DNA of 64,000 nucleotides from Magnetospirillum fulvum (GTDB lineage Bacteria; Pseudomonadota; Alphaproteobacteria; Rhodospirillales; Magnetospirillaceae). The stretch covers positions 124,001 to 188,000 of the forward strand of contig NZ_FNWO01000008.1 of NCBI RefSeq assembly GCF_900108475.1. The letters run 5' to 3'. Below the pieces are notes generated by a model. The model worked only from the letters and a program-made list of their open reading frames with translations. It had not been told where the DNA came from and searched no databases. The position numbers and the translations under genes are program-made. Of the stretch, positions 27,229-35,615 are shown piece by piece (within the stretch, counting starts at the first letter, position 1; each line of letters begins with the position of its first letter).

Positions 27229-28506
27229 TTAAAGCCATGCCACGATCATTGCCACCACGGTAATGGCCATCACCGTGGTGGCAATCCACCCGGCGATCTT
27301 AAGAGCCCGAGGCAGGATGAACCCGGCCATGATGGCTGGGCGCATCGCGAGATGCATCATGGCAATCATCACTGGCACGGCCACCACGCCATTGAGAACG
27401 GCGCTCCAATACAGCGCCTTGACCGGATCGAGGGCTGTGAAGTTCAGGCCTGCGCCAAGTGCTGTCGCGGCGGCTATCACGGCATAAAAGGCTTTGGCGC
27501 GAAGCGGCCTTCTTGCGAGGCCAACATGCCAATACGAGACCTCGCCCAAGGCATAAGCCGCCGATCCTGCCAGGACTGGAACCGTCAGCAGACCTGTGCC
27601 GATGATTCCGGCGGCGAAGATGATGAACGTGAAGGGGCCAGCAAGTTCCCGCAACGCTTCGGCCGCCTGGGCCGAGGTTTGAATATTGGTGACGCCGTTG
27701 GCATGGAGCGTTGCCGCCGTCGTGATAACGATGAAAAAGGCAATGGCATTGGATATCGCCATGCCGAGATAGGTGTCGATACGAATACGGGAGAATTCGG
27801 ATTCCGCCTGCTCGGGGGCGCGGATGAGAGGGCGTGCGCCCAGCCTTTCCTTGCTGTCCTCGACTTCCTGTTCGGCTTGCCAGAAGAACAGATATGGACT
27901 GATCGTGGTGCCGAGAACGGCAACGATAGCCATCAGATAGTCCGCAGACAGCGACAGCGGGGGCGTGATGACCGCCCACACTACTTCGGTCCATGGCACC
28001 TTGACCACGAAAGCGCAGATGACATAGCTGAACAAAGACAGGCACAGCCATTTCAGAATCGAGACGTACCGGGCGTAGCGGGCAAAAATTTCAAGGCCGA
28101 CCGAGAACAGGCCGAACAAGACGACGTAAAGATGTGCTGGACCGCCGATCAACAGTTTCAGCGCGGCACCCATGGCTCCAAGGTCGGCTCCCAGATTGAT
28201 GATGTTCGCCAGCAGCAAGAGCCCAACGATTCCTCCCGACAGCCATCCCGGATAATGACGGCGCAGATTGCCGGCGATGCCGTATCCGGTGACCCGGCCG
28301 ATTCTGGCACTGATTTCCTGGATCGCCGCCATGAGCGGAAAGCTCAGGACCAGGGTCCAGGCGAGACCGTAGCCAAACTGTGCTCCCACCTGCGAATAGG
28401 TGGCGATGCCGCTGGGATCGTCGTCGGAGGCACCGGTAATCAGCCCAGGCCCCATGATCTGGAGAAGCTTCGGATGTTCGGTTACGTCAGAGTCTGGCGC
28501 ACCCAA
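27229..28506 (-). CDS. NRAMP-family divalent metal transporter, non-canonical binding site
   Basis: 425 residues with about 11 membrane helices. Helix 1 is GPGLITGASDDDPSGIATYS. Canonical NRAMP has DPGN here; this protein has DPSG, so the Asn ligand is lost. Helix 6 reads GTTISPYLFFWQAEQ where MPH is expected, so the metal-selective Met and the His are replaced by Ser and Tyr. Loss of the Met is known from NRAMP-related Mg2+ carriers, so transport of Mg2+ or another hard cation rather than Mn/Fe is likely (inference). It is a single gene on the minus strand with no metal-regulator gene adjacent. Confidence 0.85.
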   Translation of the reverse strand: MGAPDSDVTEHPKLLQIMGPGLITGASDDDPSGIATYSQVGAQFGYGLAWTLVLSFPLMAAIQEISARIGRVTGYGIAGNLRRHYPGWLSGGIVGLLLLANIINLGADLGAMGAALKLLIGGPAHLYVVLFGLFSVGLEIFARYARYVSILKWLCLSLFSYVICAFVVKVPWTEVVWAVITPPLSLSADYLMAIVAVLGTTISPYLFFWQAEQEVEDSKERLGARPLIRAPEQAESEFSRIRIDTYLGMAISNAIAFFIVITTAATLHANGVTNIQTSAQAAEALRELAGPFTFIIFAAGIIGTGLLTVPVLAGSAAYALGEVSYWHVGLARRPLRAKAFYAVIAAATALGAGLNFTALDPVKALYWSAVLNGVVAVPVMIAMMHLAMRPAIMAGFILPRALKIAGWIATTVMAITVVAMIVAWL

Positions 28507-28590
28507 TGCGATCTCTCTCCTCTTGGACGTCGATTCCGACCCCCGCCATTCGTAGGGGAGGCCCCCATGAGGCGAAAGGGTCGGTTGTCG

Positions 28591-28761
28591 TCACGATCTC
28601 CGTCCGCCAAGAGCTCCCAAAAACCAGAGGATGAGAAGAACGGCGAGCACTAAGCCAAAAGCCCCGCCGAGACCGGCGCCGCCATAGAGGCCGTATCCAT
28701 AATATCCGCCGCCCCCGCCAAGCAGTATTATCAGCAATACGACGATAATTATTGTTTGCAT
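28591..28761 (-). CDS. DUF3309-like glycine-rich small membrane protein
   Basis: 56 residues from MQTIIIVVLLIILLGGGGGY, with a second hydrophobic segment (LVLAVLLILWFLGALGG) after a GYGLYGGAGLGG linker. The two helices with a Gly/Tyr-rich turn are typical of DUF3309-type stress-associated peptides. Function unknown. The longer frame (MVGLVTKARE) is less likely. Confidence 0.7.
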   Translation of the reverse strand: MQTIIIVVLLIILLGGGGGYYGYGLYGGAGLGGAFGLVLAVLLILWFLGALGGRRS

Positions 28762-28987
28762 TTCGCGCGCCTTTGTCACTAAACCCACCATAAAGCGGGT
28801 TTGTTGTGGATAGGTAATATCTGTATTTTCATTATATAATTAAAATTAATTTAATTGATAGGGTCGGAATTTACTTACCAATGAGTGATTTCCGAGTCTT
28901 CACTGGCCAGTTTATACGGACCAAGGTGTTCGTGACATGATGCGGTGGGGCGCGGCCCTGGGAAATATTTCGGCAAAGCAGAAGAGA
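28762..28987. other. AT-rich intergenic region
   Basis: The stretch at about 28820-28865 is strongly AT-rich (attatataattaaaattaat) against a GC-rich background. It lies between two divergent genes, so it probably carries both promoters. No gene was seen in it. Confidence 0.4.
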
Positions 28988-29569
28988 ATGGAAAACAAAT
29001 TCCCCATCGTTTGTATCGGCGGTTCGGCGAGTGGTCTCGACGCCTATATTCAATTACTTCAGAATTTACCGGCGGATATGGGTGTTGCCATTGTTATTGT
29101 TAATCACCTGAAGGTTGTATCCACCCAACTCCACGAGATTCTCCCCCGTTATACGAAGATGCCGGTTGAGTTGATCTCGGAGGGATTGTTCATCCGGCCC
29201 GACCGGGTGTTCATCATTCCGTCTCAGCGTGATTTGCACGTTTTTGACGGAGCGTTCCGTCTCAAGCCGACCTCGAAACCGCAGGGGTGGCCCGACGTGA
29301 TTACGGTGTTCCTGCGGTCCTTAGCCGATCACTGGGACGGCAAGCTGATCGCCGTCATTGTCTCCGGCTATGACGGCGATGGAGCGGCGGCGTTGTGCGA
29401 CATCAGAGATGTCGGGGGCATTACCATTGCGCAGAGGCTCGATACGGCTGGGCAGCCAGATATGCCGGCGAGCGCCATTGCAAGCGGCTGCATCGATTTT
29501 GTTTTGTCACCTGATAAAATTGCCCATGAAATCGTGCAAATCGCCGCATCATCCAAACCGTGGATATAA
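28988..29569 (+). CDS. Stand-alone CheB-type methylesterase domain protein (copy 1)
   Basis: 193 residues from MENKFPIVCIGGSASGLDAY. It consists only of a CheB catalytic domain: nucleophile Ser in GGSASG, His in VNHL, Asp in VSGYDGDGAAAL, and PSQRDLHVFDGAFRL matching the CheB IAPGDxH segment. It lacks the receiver domain of chemotaxis CheB. Related stand-alone domains occur with CheR in PAS/kinase fusions. A close paralogue lies at 36.9 kb, and no che genes are near either. The target, a glutamyl methyl ester, is unknown. Confidence 0.85.
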   Translation: MENKFPIVCIGGSASGLDAYIQLLQNLPADMGVAIVIVNHLKVVSTQLHEILPRYTKMPVELISEGLFIRPDRVFIIPSQRDLHVFDGAFRLKPTSKPQGWPDVITVFLRSLADHWDGKLIAVIVSGYDGDGAAALCDIRDVGGITIAQRLDTAGQPDMPASAIASGCIDFVLSPDKIAHEIVQIAASSKPWI

Positions 29570-29575
29570 CGGCCC

Positions 29576-31096
29576 TCAATGACCTCGGGGCAGGACAAGC
29601 AAACGCCTGGCAAAGGGGATGCAGATCAAGGCCCCAATTGTCTGGAACGCAATCATCGCCCAAGCATCATTAATGGCTGACGTCAGCGCGGCATTTTCGA
29701 CGAGCACTTGGAGAGTCGCCTTCATCTCGGCGTCAATGATGACGGTCGAACGCGTGGCAAAGAGGGCCAGTGGGATGCCGACAAATTTGGCAGTGGCAAT
29801 ATCGCCAGCTTGCAGACGGGTCGTGATCTCCGCAACGTGTATGGCCGACCGGCTGTAAATGACGGTGTCGATCAGGGCGAGACCAATGGCTCCCCCAAGG
29901 TTACGCATCAGATTGAACAGACCGCTGGCGTCCGGCACCTGGCTTTTTTCCAGGCAACCCAGCGCCAGGCGAGTGGGCGGCAGAAGGCAGAACATGATGG
30001 CGAGGCCACGAATAACCTGCGGCCAGAGCATAGCGTCGAAGTCGGTTTGCGGGGTCTGAAAGGCGCTTAGACCGAGGCCGGTGGCAAAAAGTCCGAAGCC
30101 GCATGCCGTCAGCAGACGGGCATCGATGCGCTGCTCCAGTATAACGGCGATCGGAGCAACCGAGAGCTGCGCCAAGCCCGTAACCAGCATGATCGCCCCA
30201 ATCTCCAGCGCGTCGTGATTCCTGACGAAGGCGAGAAAGACCGGCATCAGATACACCGACCCGAACAAACCTATCCCCAGAACAAAGCTCAGAATGCAGC
30301 CGATTGTGAAATTGCGGTCGGCGAAACAGCCAAAGTCAATGATCGGGTGGGGGGCGCGGATGGTGCGACGGATAAAGCCGGTTATGCTGGCGACGCTCAG
30401 GGTCAGCAGTCCGATTACAAGGCCAGAAATCCATCCCCGCTGTGGCGCTTCCTTGAGCGCGAGTTCCAGCGTCGCCAAGGCCATCGCGATCAGGATTAGC
30501 GATTGGATATCGAGCGTGCGGGCCTCGTGGAGGCACATGGGCGATTTCGGCAATAAGGCACTGGCGACAATCGCCGACAGAAGGCCGGGAATGATGTTGA
30601 TCAAAAATAGCCAGTGCCAGGAATAGGTATCGGTGATCCATCCCCCGACGATCGGACCGACCGTCGGGGCCAGTACCGCCAATACCCCGGCGAGCATAGT
30701 GGCGACATTCTGGCGCTCAGCCGGAAAGAGCAGAAAAACCGCCGAAAAAACGGCCGGGATCAGCGTTCCTCCCGAGAATCCTTGCAGAATACGAAAGGCA
30801 ATCAACTCGCCGAAGCTGTTGCTGGCGGCGCATCCCAATGACGTCAATGTGAAGGCGACGATGGAGATGACGAACAGCAAACGCATGCTTAACAGGCGCG
30901 TTAGGAAGCCGGTCAACGGGATGGCGATCACTTCGGCAATGAGATAGGCGGTCTGTACCCAGCTCATTTGGTCGGGCGGGATGGCAAGCGCACTTTGGAT
31001 CGTCGGAAGCGAGGTCGCCACAACCTGGACATCGAGGATCGCCATAAACATGCCGATGCACATCATGGCAAAGCCGAGCCAGGTGGAAAACATCAC
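29576..31096 (-). CDS. MFS efflux transporter, DHA2/EmrB type
   Basis: 506 residues, 14 predicted membrane helices. The N-terminal segment MFMAILDVQVVATSLPTIQS is the DHA2 motif D1. Other family features are WVQTAYLIAEVIAIPLTGFL, and RILQGFSGGTLIPAVFS as motif C-like. It lacks an adjacent EmrA-type adaptor. Its start overlaps the stop of the upstream ICMT-like gene by 4 nt, so it is the third gene of a coupled operon with a type III polyketide synthase and probably exports the product. Confidence 0.88.
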   Translation of the reverse strand: MMFSTWLGFAMMCIGMFMAILDVQVVATSLPTIQSALAIPPDQMSWVQTAYLIAEVIAIPLTGFLTRLLSMRLLFVISIVAFTLTSLGCAASNSFGELIAFRILQGFSGGTLIPAVFSAVFLLFPAERQNVATMLAGVLAVLAPTVGPIVGGWITDTYSWHWLFLINIIPGLLSAIVASALLPKSPMCLHEARTLDIQSLILIAMALATLELALKEAPQRGWISGLVIGLLTLSVASITGFIRRTIRAPHPIIDFGCFADRNFTIGCILSFVLGIGLFGSVYLMPVFLAFVRNHDALEIGAIMLVTGLAQLSVAPIAVILEQRIDARLLTACGFGLFATGLGLSAFQTPQTDFDAMLWPQVIRGLAIMFCLLPPTRLALGCLEKSQVPDASGLFNLMRNLGGAIGLALIDTVIYSRSAIHVAEITTRLQAGDIATAKFVGIPLALFATRSTVIIDAEMKATLQVLVENAALTSAINDAWAMIAFQTIGALICIPFARRLLVLPRGH

Positions 31097-31623
31097 AATC
31101 CCCGAGGGATACGGTTCATCTCCTCGGGGGGGCCACGCAATCGGCCAAGGGCCTCGTTCTCCGCCCGGATCCGGATGGCGAGAATCGCTGCGTTAGCGAC
31201 TGAAAATACCAGCGCAAACCATGGCAAATCGAGGCAAAGAGGGAGAACCGCGACCTCGCCCACGACGACGAGATAATTGGGATGCGCAATAAGCCGATAG
31301 GGACCGTTCGTGACCAAAGGGGCCCCTGGCAGAACGATGATCCGGGTCGTCCAGCGCCGTCCAAGCGTTGCCAAAACCCAGAAGCGCAGCGCCTGTAGGA
31401 GGATAAAGATTGAGAGCCAATACGGATTGAGCGGATTGGTCTGGCCAAAGAGCCATAGCCCAGCCAGCCAGGAGGCATGGAGCAGGACGATCATTGGGTA
31501 ATGACCTGGAGCGACCTCGTATGCGCCTCGCGCCAACAAGGCCGTGGTATTGCGGCGAGCCAGCCACAACTCGCCCAAACGCTCCGCAGTAACGAAGACG
31601 AGCAGCAGGGCTGCCGACGTCAT
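31093..31623 (-). CDS. ICMT-like integral membrane methyltransferase
   Basis: 176 residues with about five membrane segments. The C-terminal core GRRWTTRIIVLPGAPLVTNG then PYRLIAHPNYLVVVGEVAVL is the isoprenylcysteine carboxyl methyltransferase family signature (RHPxY as IAHPNY). The SrsB O-methyltransferase, which methylates alkylresorcinol-type phenolic lipids in Streptomyces, belongs to this family and is encoded next to a type III PKS. Four-nucleotide overlaps join this gene to the PKS and to the MFS gene. An O-methylation role is inferred from context. Confidence 0.85.
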   Translation of the reverse strand: MTSAALLLVFVTAERLGELWLARRNTTALLARGAYEVAPGHYPMIVLLHASWLAGLWLFGQTNPLNPYWLSIFILLQALRFWVLATLGRRWTTRIIVLPGAPLVTNGPYRLIAHPNYLVVVGEVAVLPLCLDLPWFALVFSVANAAILAIRIRAENEALGRLRGPPEEMNRIPRGL

Positions 31624-32672
31624 GTGGCGCTCCGGAGGGAGACACAGGTCGCGGTGAAACCCGGCCCCATCGCAGTCAACAAGACGCGGGACGGCGGCCC
31701 TGATTGTATGACTCGCTCCAGCACGAAAAGAGCCGTTGGAGCGGACATGTTGCCATAGTCGGTCAAGATCGCCCGCTCGTGGTCCAAAGCCCCCTGCCCC
31801 AGGTCAAAAGCCCGCTCTAAGGCGCTGAGGACTTTGGTGCCGCCCGGATGGAATGCAATTCGATCAATATCGTTTATTGTTAAGCCGACACGATCGAGAA
31901 TAGCGGCAACGGCCGGAGCCATGTGCGTTTCGGCGAAGGGTGGGATGGCGCGGTCGAAAATCACCCCCAGGCCCTGGGGGTCAACCGACCATCCCATGAT
32001 GTCGAGCGTGTCCGGCCAAAGGTGTTGACCACTCATTTCGATTTCGGCGATGCCCGGTTCGCCAGCACGCAAGACACATGCTGCCGCGCCGTCGCCGAAC
32101 AAGGCGGTCGCGACGATATTGGCCTTGGTCAAGGTGTCGGGACGAAATGCCAACGAACAAAGTTCGACGACGACCAGCAAGACGATCGTGCCAGGACGGG
32201 ATTCCGCCAGGCGAGACGCAAGGGAAAGCCCGGAGACTCCTCCGGCACAGCCAAGGCCGAAGACCGGGACGCGCTCGATATCGGCGCGAAAGCCGATGCG
32301 ACTGGCGACGCGAGCTTCGAGGCTGGGTGTGGCGATGCCCGTCGACGAGACCGTGACCACCGTATCGACCTCGGCAGCGTCGATGTCGGCCGCCTCAAGC
32401 GCCTTGGTCGCCACGTCGAAAAACAGTTGGCATCCGCCGTCGAGATAGGCTTCGGTCCGTTCCGGCCAGCCCAACGGTTCGAAATACCAGTCCAGTGGCC
32501 TCACGGCATGGCGTTGGCGTATTCCCGAGCTTTTGAAGACCCGCGCCAAGTGTTCGTAATCGCCGATATTTCCTGAGAAAACTCGTCGTGCAGCGACGGC
32601 AACATCGTCTTGCTCGATGCAGTGCGGTGGAACTGCTGTCGCAATGGATACAAGGCTGGCTTGTTGGGGCAT
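31620..32672 (-). CDS. Type III polyketide synthase (alkylresorcinol/alkylpyrone-type)
   Basis: 350 residues, chalcone-synthase superfamily. The catalytic triad is visible: Cys in FGLGCAGGVSGL, His in AFHPGGTKVL and Asn in DYGNMSAPTALFV. The C-terminal GPGFTATCVSL is the family GFGPG-like loop. Bacterial members condense fatty acyl starters with malonyl-CoA to alkylresorcinols or alkylpyrones. It is first in a three-gene overlapping operon with an ICMT-like methyltransferase and an MFS exporter. The starter unit cannot be read from the sequence. Confidence 0.92.
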   Translation of the reverse strand: MPQQASLVSIATAVPPHCIEQDDVAVAARRVFSGNIGDYEHLARVFKSSGIRQRHAVRPLDWYFEPLGWPERTEAYLDGGCQLFFDVATKALEAADIDAAEVDTVVTVSSTGIATPSLEARVASRIGFRADIERVPVFGLGCAGGVSGLSLASRLAESRPGTIVLLVVVELCSLAFRPDTLTKANIVATALFGDGAAACVLRAGEPGIAEIEMSGQHLWPDTLDIMGWSVDPQGLGVIFDRAIPPFAETHMAPAVAAILDRVGLTINDIDRIAFHPGGTKVLSALERAFDLGQGALDHERAILTDYGNMSAPTALFVLERVIQSGPPSRVLLTAMGPGFTATCVSLRSAT

Positions 32673-33001
32673 TGAAGTCCCCTAAATAGGGCTGGTTTCT
32701 ATTTTTCGTCGGCCCATGCGCGACCGATGGTCGGAGCCGATCCGTGTTCTTTGGCCAAAGAGATTGGCTTTTTAATAAATACAAGCATGCTTGGTAAGCG
32801 TGGAAGAATCGGAAATTACTTAATGATCAGGTCTGCGGCGTTTCAGACGACCTTCTGGCCTTTTTCCGATCGCATCTCGCCGCCAGCCACAGTCTGGCTG
32901 ACATCCTGCGCAATCAACATTGTCGCTTCCGTCTTGGTCTCCACCCCCATAATGCACGATTTTTCGAGTCGGCTTCGCTGACCAGACCGGCGAACCATTC
33001 G
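32673..33001. other. Intergenic region with a possible 35-residue minus-strand frame
   Basis: No established gene. A minus-strand frame at 32843-32950 (MGVETKTEATMLIAQDVSQT then VAGGEMRSEKGQKVV) has coding-like composition but no clear ribosome site or family. Several overlapping frames on the plus strand look random. The region probably holds the promoter of the polyketide synthase operon. Confidence 0.3.
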
Positions 33002-33595
33002 TCAATGCGTTTGGAAGGGGGTGCGCTTGGTAATCCGATAGACCGCCGCCGGTGGAATATTGAGGTAGACGCGGCCGACATACATCGCCTTGAGGCCCAA
33101 CCGATCAAGCACCCGCCGTGAAATTGGACAGCGCGGACCGTAAGTAAACTGATAGAACGCTCCGCACTGACGGAGGACGCCAAATGCTCCGGCGAGAATG
33201 GCGAGGACATGTTTTGGCGCCATGGACAGCAGCGGAAGCCCGCTGATGACGGCGCCGATCGGCGCACCTGCGAACAAATGAGCCCGGTCAAGCCGTGCCG
33301 CGTCGATCGGGAGATGCCGTGCCTTCGGGAACCTTTTCTTGAGAAGTTTACTGAAATCGGCGTCGCTCTCGACCAGTGTCATATCTTCCTCTCGCACACC
33401 CCGCGTCAGCAGCGCGCGCGTGAAGACGCCTGTTCCGGGACCGAGTTCGAGGACCGCCCCACAGGTCGATGAGATTTCACGCGTGATCAGTTCGGCCAAT
33501 GCTGTCCCTGAAGGTGCGATCGCGGCGACGCGAAACGGATGGAAGATCCAGGCACGCAAGAAGAGCAGCACGTCGAGCATTGCAATGTCGTTCAT
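33002..33595 (-). CDS. PmtA-like phospholipid N-methyltransferase
   Basis: 197 residues. The SAM-binding motif I is VLELGPGTGVFTRALL, with the acidic end of the second strand in MTLVESDADF. The FHPFRVAAIAPSG and FYQFTYGPRCPIS segments are typical of the soluble Sinorhizobium/Rhodobacter-type phosphatidylethanolamine N-methyltransferase (PmtA) group and its relatives. It would methylate PE towards phosphatidylcholine. A rRNA-adenine dimethylase-like protein is the alternative. It is on the same strand as the polyketide operon but 330 nt away. Confidence 0.7.
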   Translation of the reverse strand: MNDIAMLDVLLFLRAWIFHPFRVAAIAPSGTALAELITREISSTCGAVLELGPGTGVFTRALLTRGVREEDMTLVESDADFSKLLKKRFPKARHLPIDAARLDRAHLFAGAPIGAVISGLPLLSMAPKHVLAILAGAFGVLRQCGAFYQFTYGPRCPISRRVLDRLGLKAMYVGRVYLNIPPAAVYRITKRTPFQTH

Positions 33596-33627
33596 TCGAG
33601 ATCACCACATGCCGACGACAGTCCGTT

Positions 33628-33852
33628 TCAAGTCTTTTTGAAGAACCCGACGACGAGCAATACAACACCGAGACTGAGCACGCCTCCGGCCGCTGCGGGA
33701 GGGATGAAATGCGACGTACTTTCGGTGGTTTGCAGTTTCAAATCGCCCAACCTGGCCACATCCTTGGTTTCGCTGGTCGTGAAATACGGGATGGCGAGCC
33801 CCAGCACGCCAAGAAGAACCAGAATCGCCCCGGCAAGCATCAGTTTACTCAT
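33628..33852 (-). CDS. DUF3185-like small two-helix membrane protein
   Basis: 74 residues from MSKLMLAGAILVLLGVLGLA. Two membrane helices flank a polar middle (SETKDVARLGDLKLQTTEST) with an IPP turn. This layout is known from DUF3185-type small proteins of unknown function. The start at 33852 is chosen because the longer frame adds a charged, unlikely leader. It lies 32 nt upstream of the pmtA-like start, and both read on the minus strand, so they may be co-transcribed. Confidence 0.6.
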   Translation of the reverse strand: MSKLMLAGAILVLLGVLGLAIPYFTTSETKDVARLGDLKLQTTESTSHFIPPAAAGGVLSLGVVLLVVGFFKKT

Positions 33853-34071
33853 TTGCGGCTCTCCATATTCCCTTTTCTCGACCACCAGGATGGGCGCCAA
33901 GAAACCGATCGCAAGCGCTCGAGAGCCTTTTCCATTCGGATGGACTCAGCTCTAGGATTTTGCCTAAGGCCGCAGCCCTCCGGGGCTGGCGTGGCTCAAG
34001 CGCCGCTCGGGCTTGTCGCGCATGTCACTCTGACTTCGTTTGAATGAAATGCGCTCTAGGGTTGAATTTCG

Positions 34072-34332
34072 TCAGATCGGATCCGGCGCTGGATCGTCTC
34101 CCCGCTCATCCGCAAGTTCGGGGGAAAGGGAGGAGAGGCGAAGCCCCTGAGAGTAATGCCTGTCGTAACTGGTGTAGAGAGAACCGCTCTCCTCAAGCAG
34201 GCCGAACCGGGGGGCATCGTCGGCCTGGGCAGCGCCAGCAGCCACCGGAAGCGCGATGAATAATGTCCGCGCCAGAGGACGAATCCGCGAAGGACCGGTG
34301 CGCTCGTAAGCCGTCTTTTCAATTACGTTCGA
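34072..34332 (-). pseudogene. N-terminal fragment of an LpxR-like lipid A deacylase
   Basis: The minus-strand frame reads RPLARTLFIALPVAAGAAQA, a signal peptide, then DDAPRFGLLEESGSLYTSYD and RHYSQGLRLSSLSPEL before a stop. The pattern E-E-x-x-S-L-x-x-x-x-D-R-H-Y-x-Q-G-L-R-L-S is the start of the outer-membrane lipid A 3'-O-deacylase LpxR (DUF2219) family. Only about 60 mature residues remain of the roughly 300 expected, and no ATG or GTG start is in frame, so it is a broken gene. The remaining unannotated DNA at 33901-34071 shows nothing clear. Confidence 0.5.
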
Positions 34333-34385
34333 TCAACACTTAGCCCTGAGTCGTCAGCACGAGGTTGACCTCGACGGAGTAGATG

Positions 34386-34417
34386 CTCCGGGGGGCAGGA
34401 GAGCCCGCTCCCCGGAG
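34386..34417 (-). terminator. Hairpin behind the PRC-barrel gene
   Basis: ctccgggg (34386-34393) and ccccggag (34410-34417) are perfect 8-bp inverted repeats, 6 nt beyond the stop of the minus-strand PRC-barrel gene. There is no long T-run, so its efficiency is uncertain. Confidence 0.45.
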
Positions 34418-34423
34418 GAGTTT

Positions 34424-34813
34424 TCAGTTCGAATACTTGAACTCGGGCAGGCTTTTCAGCGATTCCTTGGTGGCATCGCGGAGCAGGATCTGCTTGTCAC
34501 GCACCTCAAGGGCGCTAAACGGAACCACGACGAATTTCGCGCCGACGCCGAGAAAACCGCCGACCGAGAGTACCGCGAAGGGCACCCGCTCGCTCGGCGT
34601 GACAATCAGGTCGTCGATGGTTCCCACGATCTCGTTGGCCTCGTTGACGACGGTGGCACCCACCACCTTGGATGTCCGGTAGCCGGTGGCCACCGACTTC
34701 ACGTCGATCTTGAGGAGGCCCAGAGTCTGCGGCGCTCCCTGCGCGAAGGCCGGGGGGGCGATCGCCACGGCAACCAGGGCGGCGCTCGCCAGACGCGTGA
34801 TCGAACGAATCAT
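34424..34813 (-). CDS. Exported PRC-barrel domain protein
   Basis: 129 residues from MIRSITRLASAALVAVAIAP, a signal peptide ending in PAFAQG. The mature part has one PRC-barrel: VVGATVVNEANEIVGTIDDL, then PFAVLSVGGFLGVGAKFVVV, then PFSALEV. Such periplasmic PRC-barrel proteins are common in alphaproteobacteria and often stress-induced. Five residues (MKGNG) precede this Met in frame but do not form a signal peptide start. It sits beside csbD on the same strand. Confidence 0.82.
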   Translation of the reverse strand: MIRSITRLASAALVAVAIAPPAFAQGAPQTLGLLKIDVKSVATGYRTSKVVGATVVNEANEIVGTIDDLIVTPSERVPFAVLSVGGFLGVGAKFVVVPFSALEVRDKQILLRDATKESLKSLPEFKYSN

Positions 34814-34882
34814 GCCATTTCCTTTCAAGTGACGGTGAGCAGGGCAACCCGACCGGGAATGTCGTCCGGCCGAGCCACACGC

Positions 34883-35053
34883 TTATTTCTTCAGCGCGTC
34901 CTTCACGCCGCCGATGGCGTTCTGGATTTTGCCCTCGGCCTTGTCGCTCTTGCCCTCGGCGGTGAGTTTGCTGTCGCCGAGCGCCTTGCCGGCGGTTTCC
35001 TTGATCGAGCCTTTGACCTGCTTGGCCGACCCGGCGATACGATCCTTGTTCAT
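34883..35053 (-). CDS. CsbD-family stress protein
   Basis: 56 residues, MNKDRIAGSAKQVKGSIKET then AGKALGDSKLTAEGKSDKAE. The Lys/Gly/Ala-rich amphipathic pattern with W-less VKGSIKE and G-K-x-x-G-D repeats is characteristic of CsbD. CsbD proteins belong to general stress regulons in many bacteria; the molecular role is unclear. It is followed on the same strand by the PRC-barrel gene. Confidence 0.85.
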   Translation of the reverse strand: MNKDRIAGSAKQVKGSIKETAGKALGDSKLTAEGKSDKAEGKIQNAIGGVKDALKK

Positions 35054-35615
35054 GTCTCTATCCTCTTCGACGGATGACGCCCCTTGAAAGGGCGGGTCGG
35101 GCGGCGAATCCTCGCGGCCCGCTACCCGATGGTGTGGTCCGCCCGCTGGAGTCCGGAGGGTCGCGCCGTTGCTCGAAATCGTGTCCGAGAGTGAACGGTT
35201 CCGGAGGGGGCTGATGTATCGGCACCGAAGGCCGCGTATCGGGAAGCCCTTGGACAAAAACATTGGACCCGATCTTGTTTTATTGCTGCCGCCATATTAA
35301 CGTATCAGACAAGCATCATTGCAGCGTCGGAATATACCCATAAGTTGTTTTGTTATTTAATAATAGTTTCACGATGTATTTATTAATATAATATCCGTCG
35401 ATTAGCTGTGGAGACGATCCATACTGGGATTTGACGTCGTGAGTAAATTCCGATGCTTCCACCGTAGCTTCCGGTGACGGCAGAAAGGCGCGCGCATTGG
35501 ACGATCCCGACACGAATCTCTGCGTGTTTCCATGCTGATAACGCTGACAATCCGCTCGGCCTTGATCACGCGGCCGGACGCCACATCCCGTTTTGATCCC
35601 ATCAGGAGAGCCAGC
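35054..35615. other. Long intergenic region with an AT-rich core
   Basis: No gene is supported here. A core at about 35280-35400 is very AT-rich (ttgttatttaataatagttt) relative to the surrounding GC-rich DNA. A 65-codon minus-strand frame crosses it but has no family or coding signature. It probably contains promoters for csbD and for the plus-strand gene at 35616; foreign origin of the AT-rich core is possible. Confidence 0.4.

Noticed and set aside
27352-28653. A 433-codon plus-strand frame opposite the NRAMP gene
   Set aside because: Antisense, low-complexity charged composition; the minus strand shows a polytopic transporter.
32727-32981. An 84-codon plus-strand frame
   Set aside because: No ribosome site, no family, random-looking composition in an intergenic region.
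35316-35513. A 65-codon minus-strand frame across the AT-rich core
   Set aside because: It depends on AT-rich DNA with low stop frequency by chance; no conserved motif or start context.
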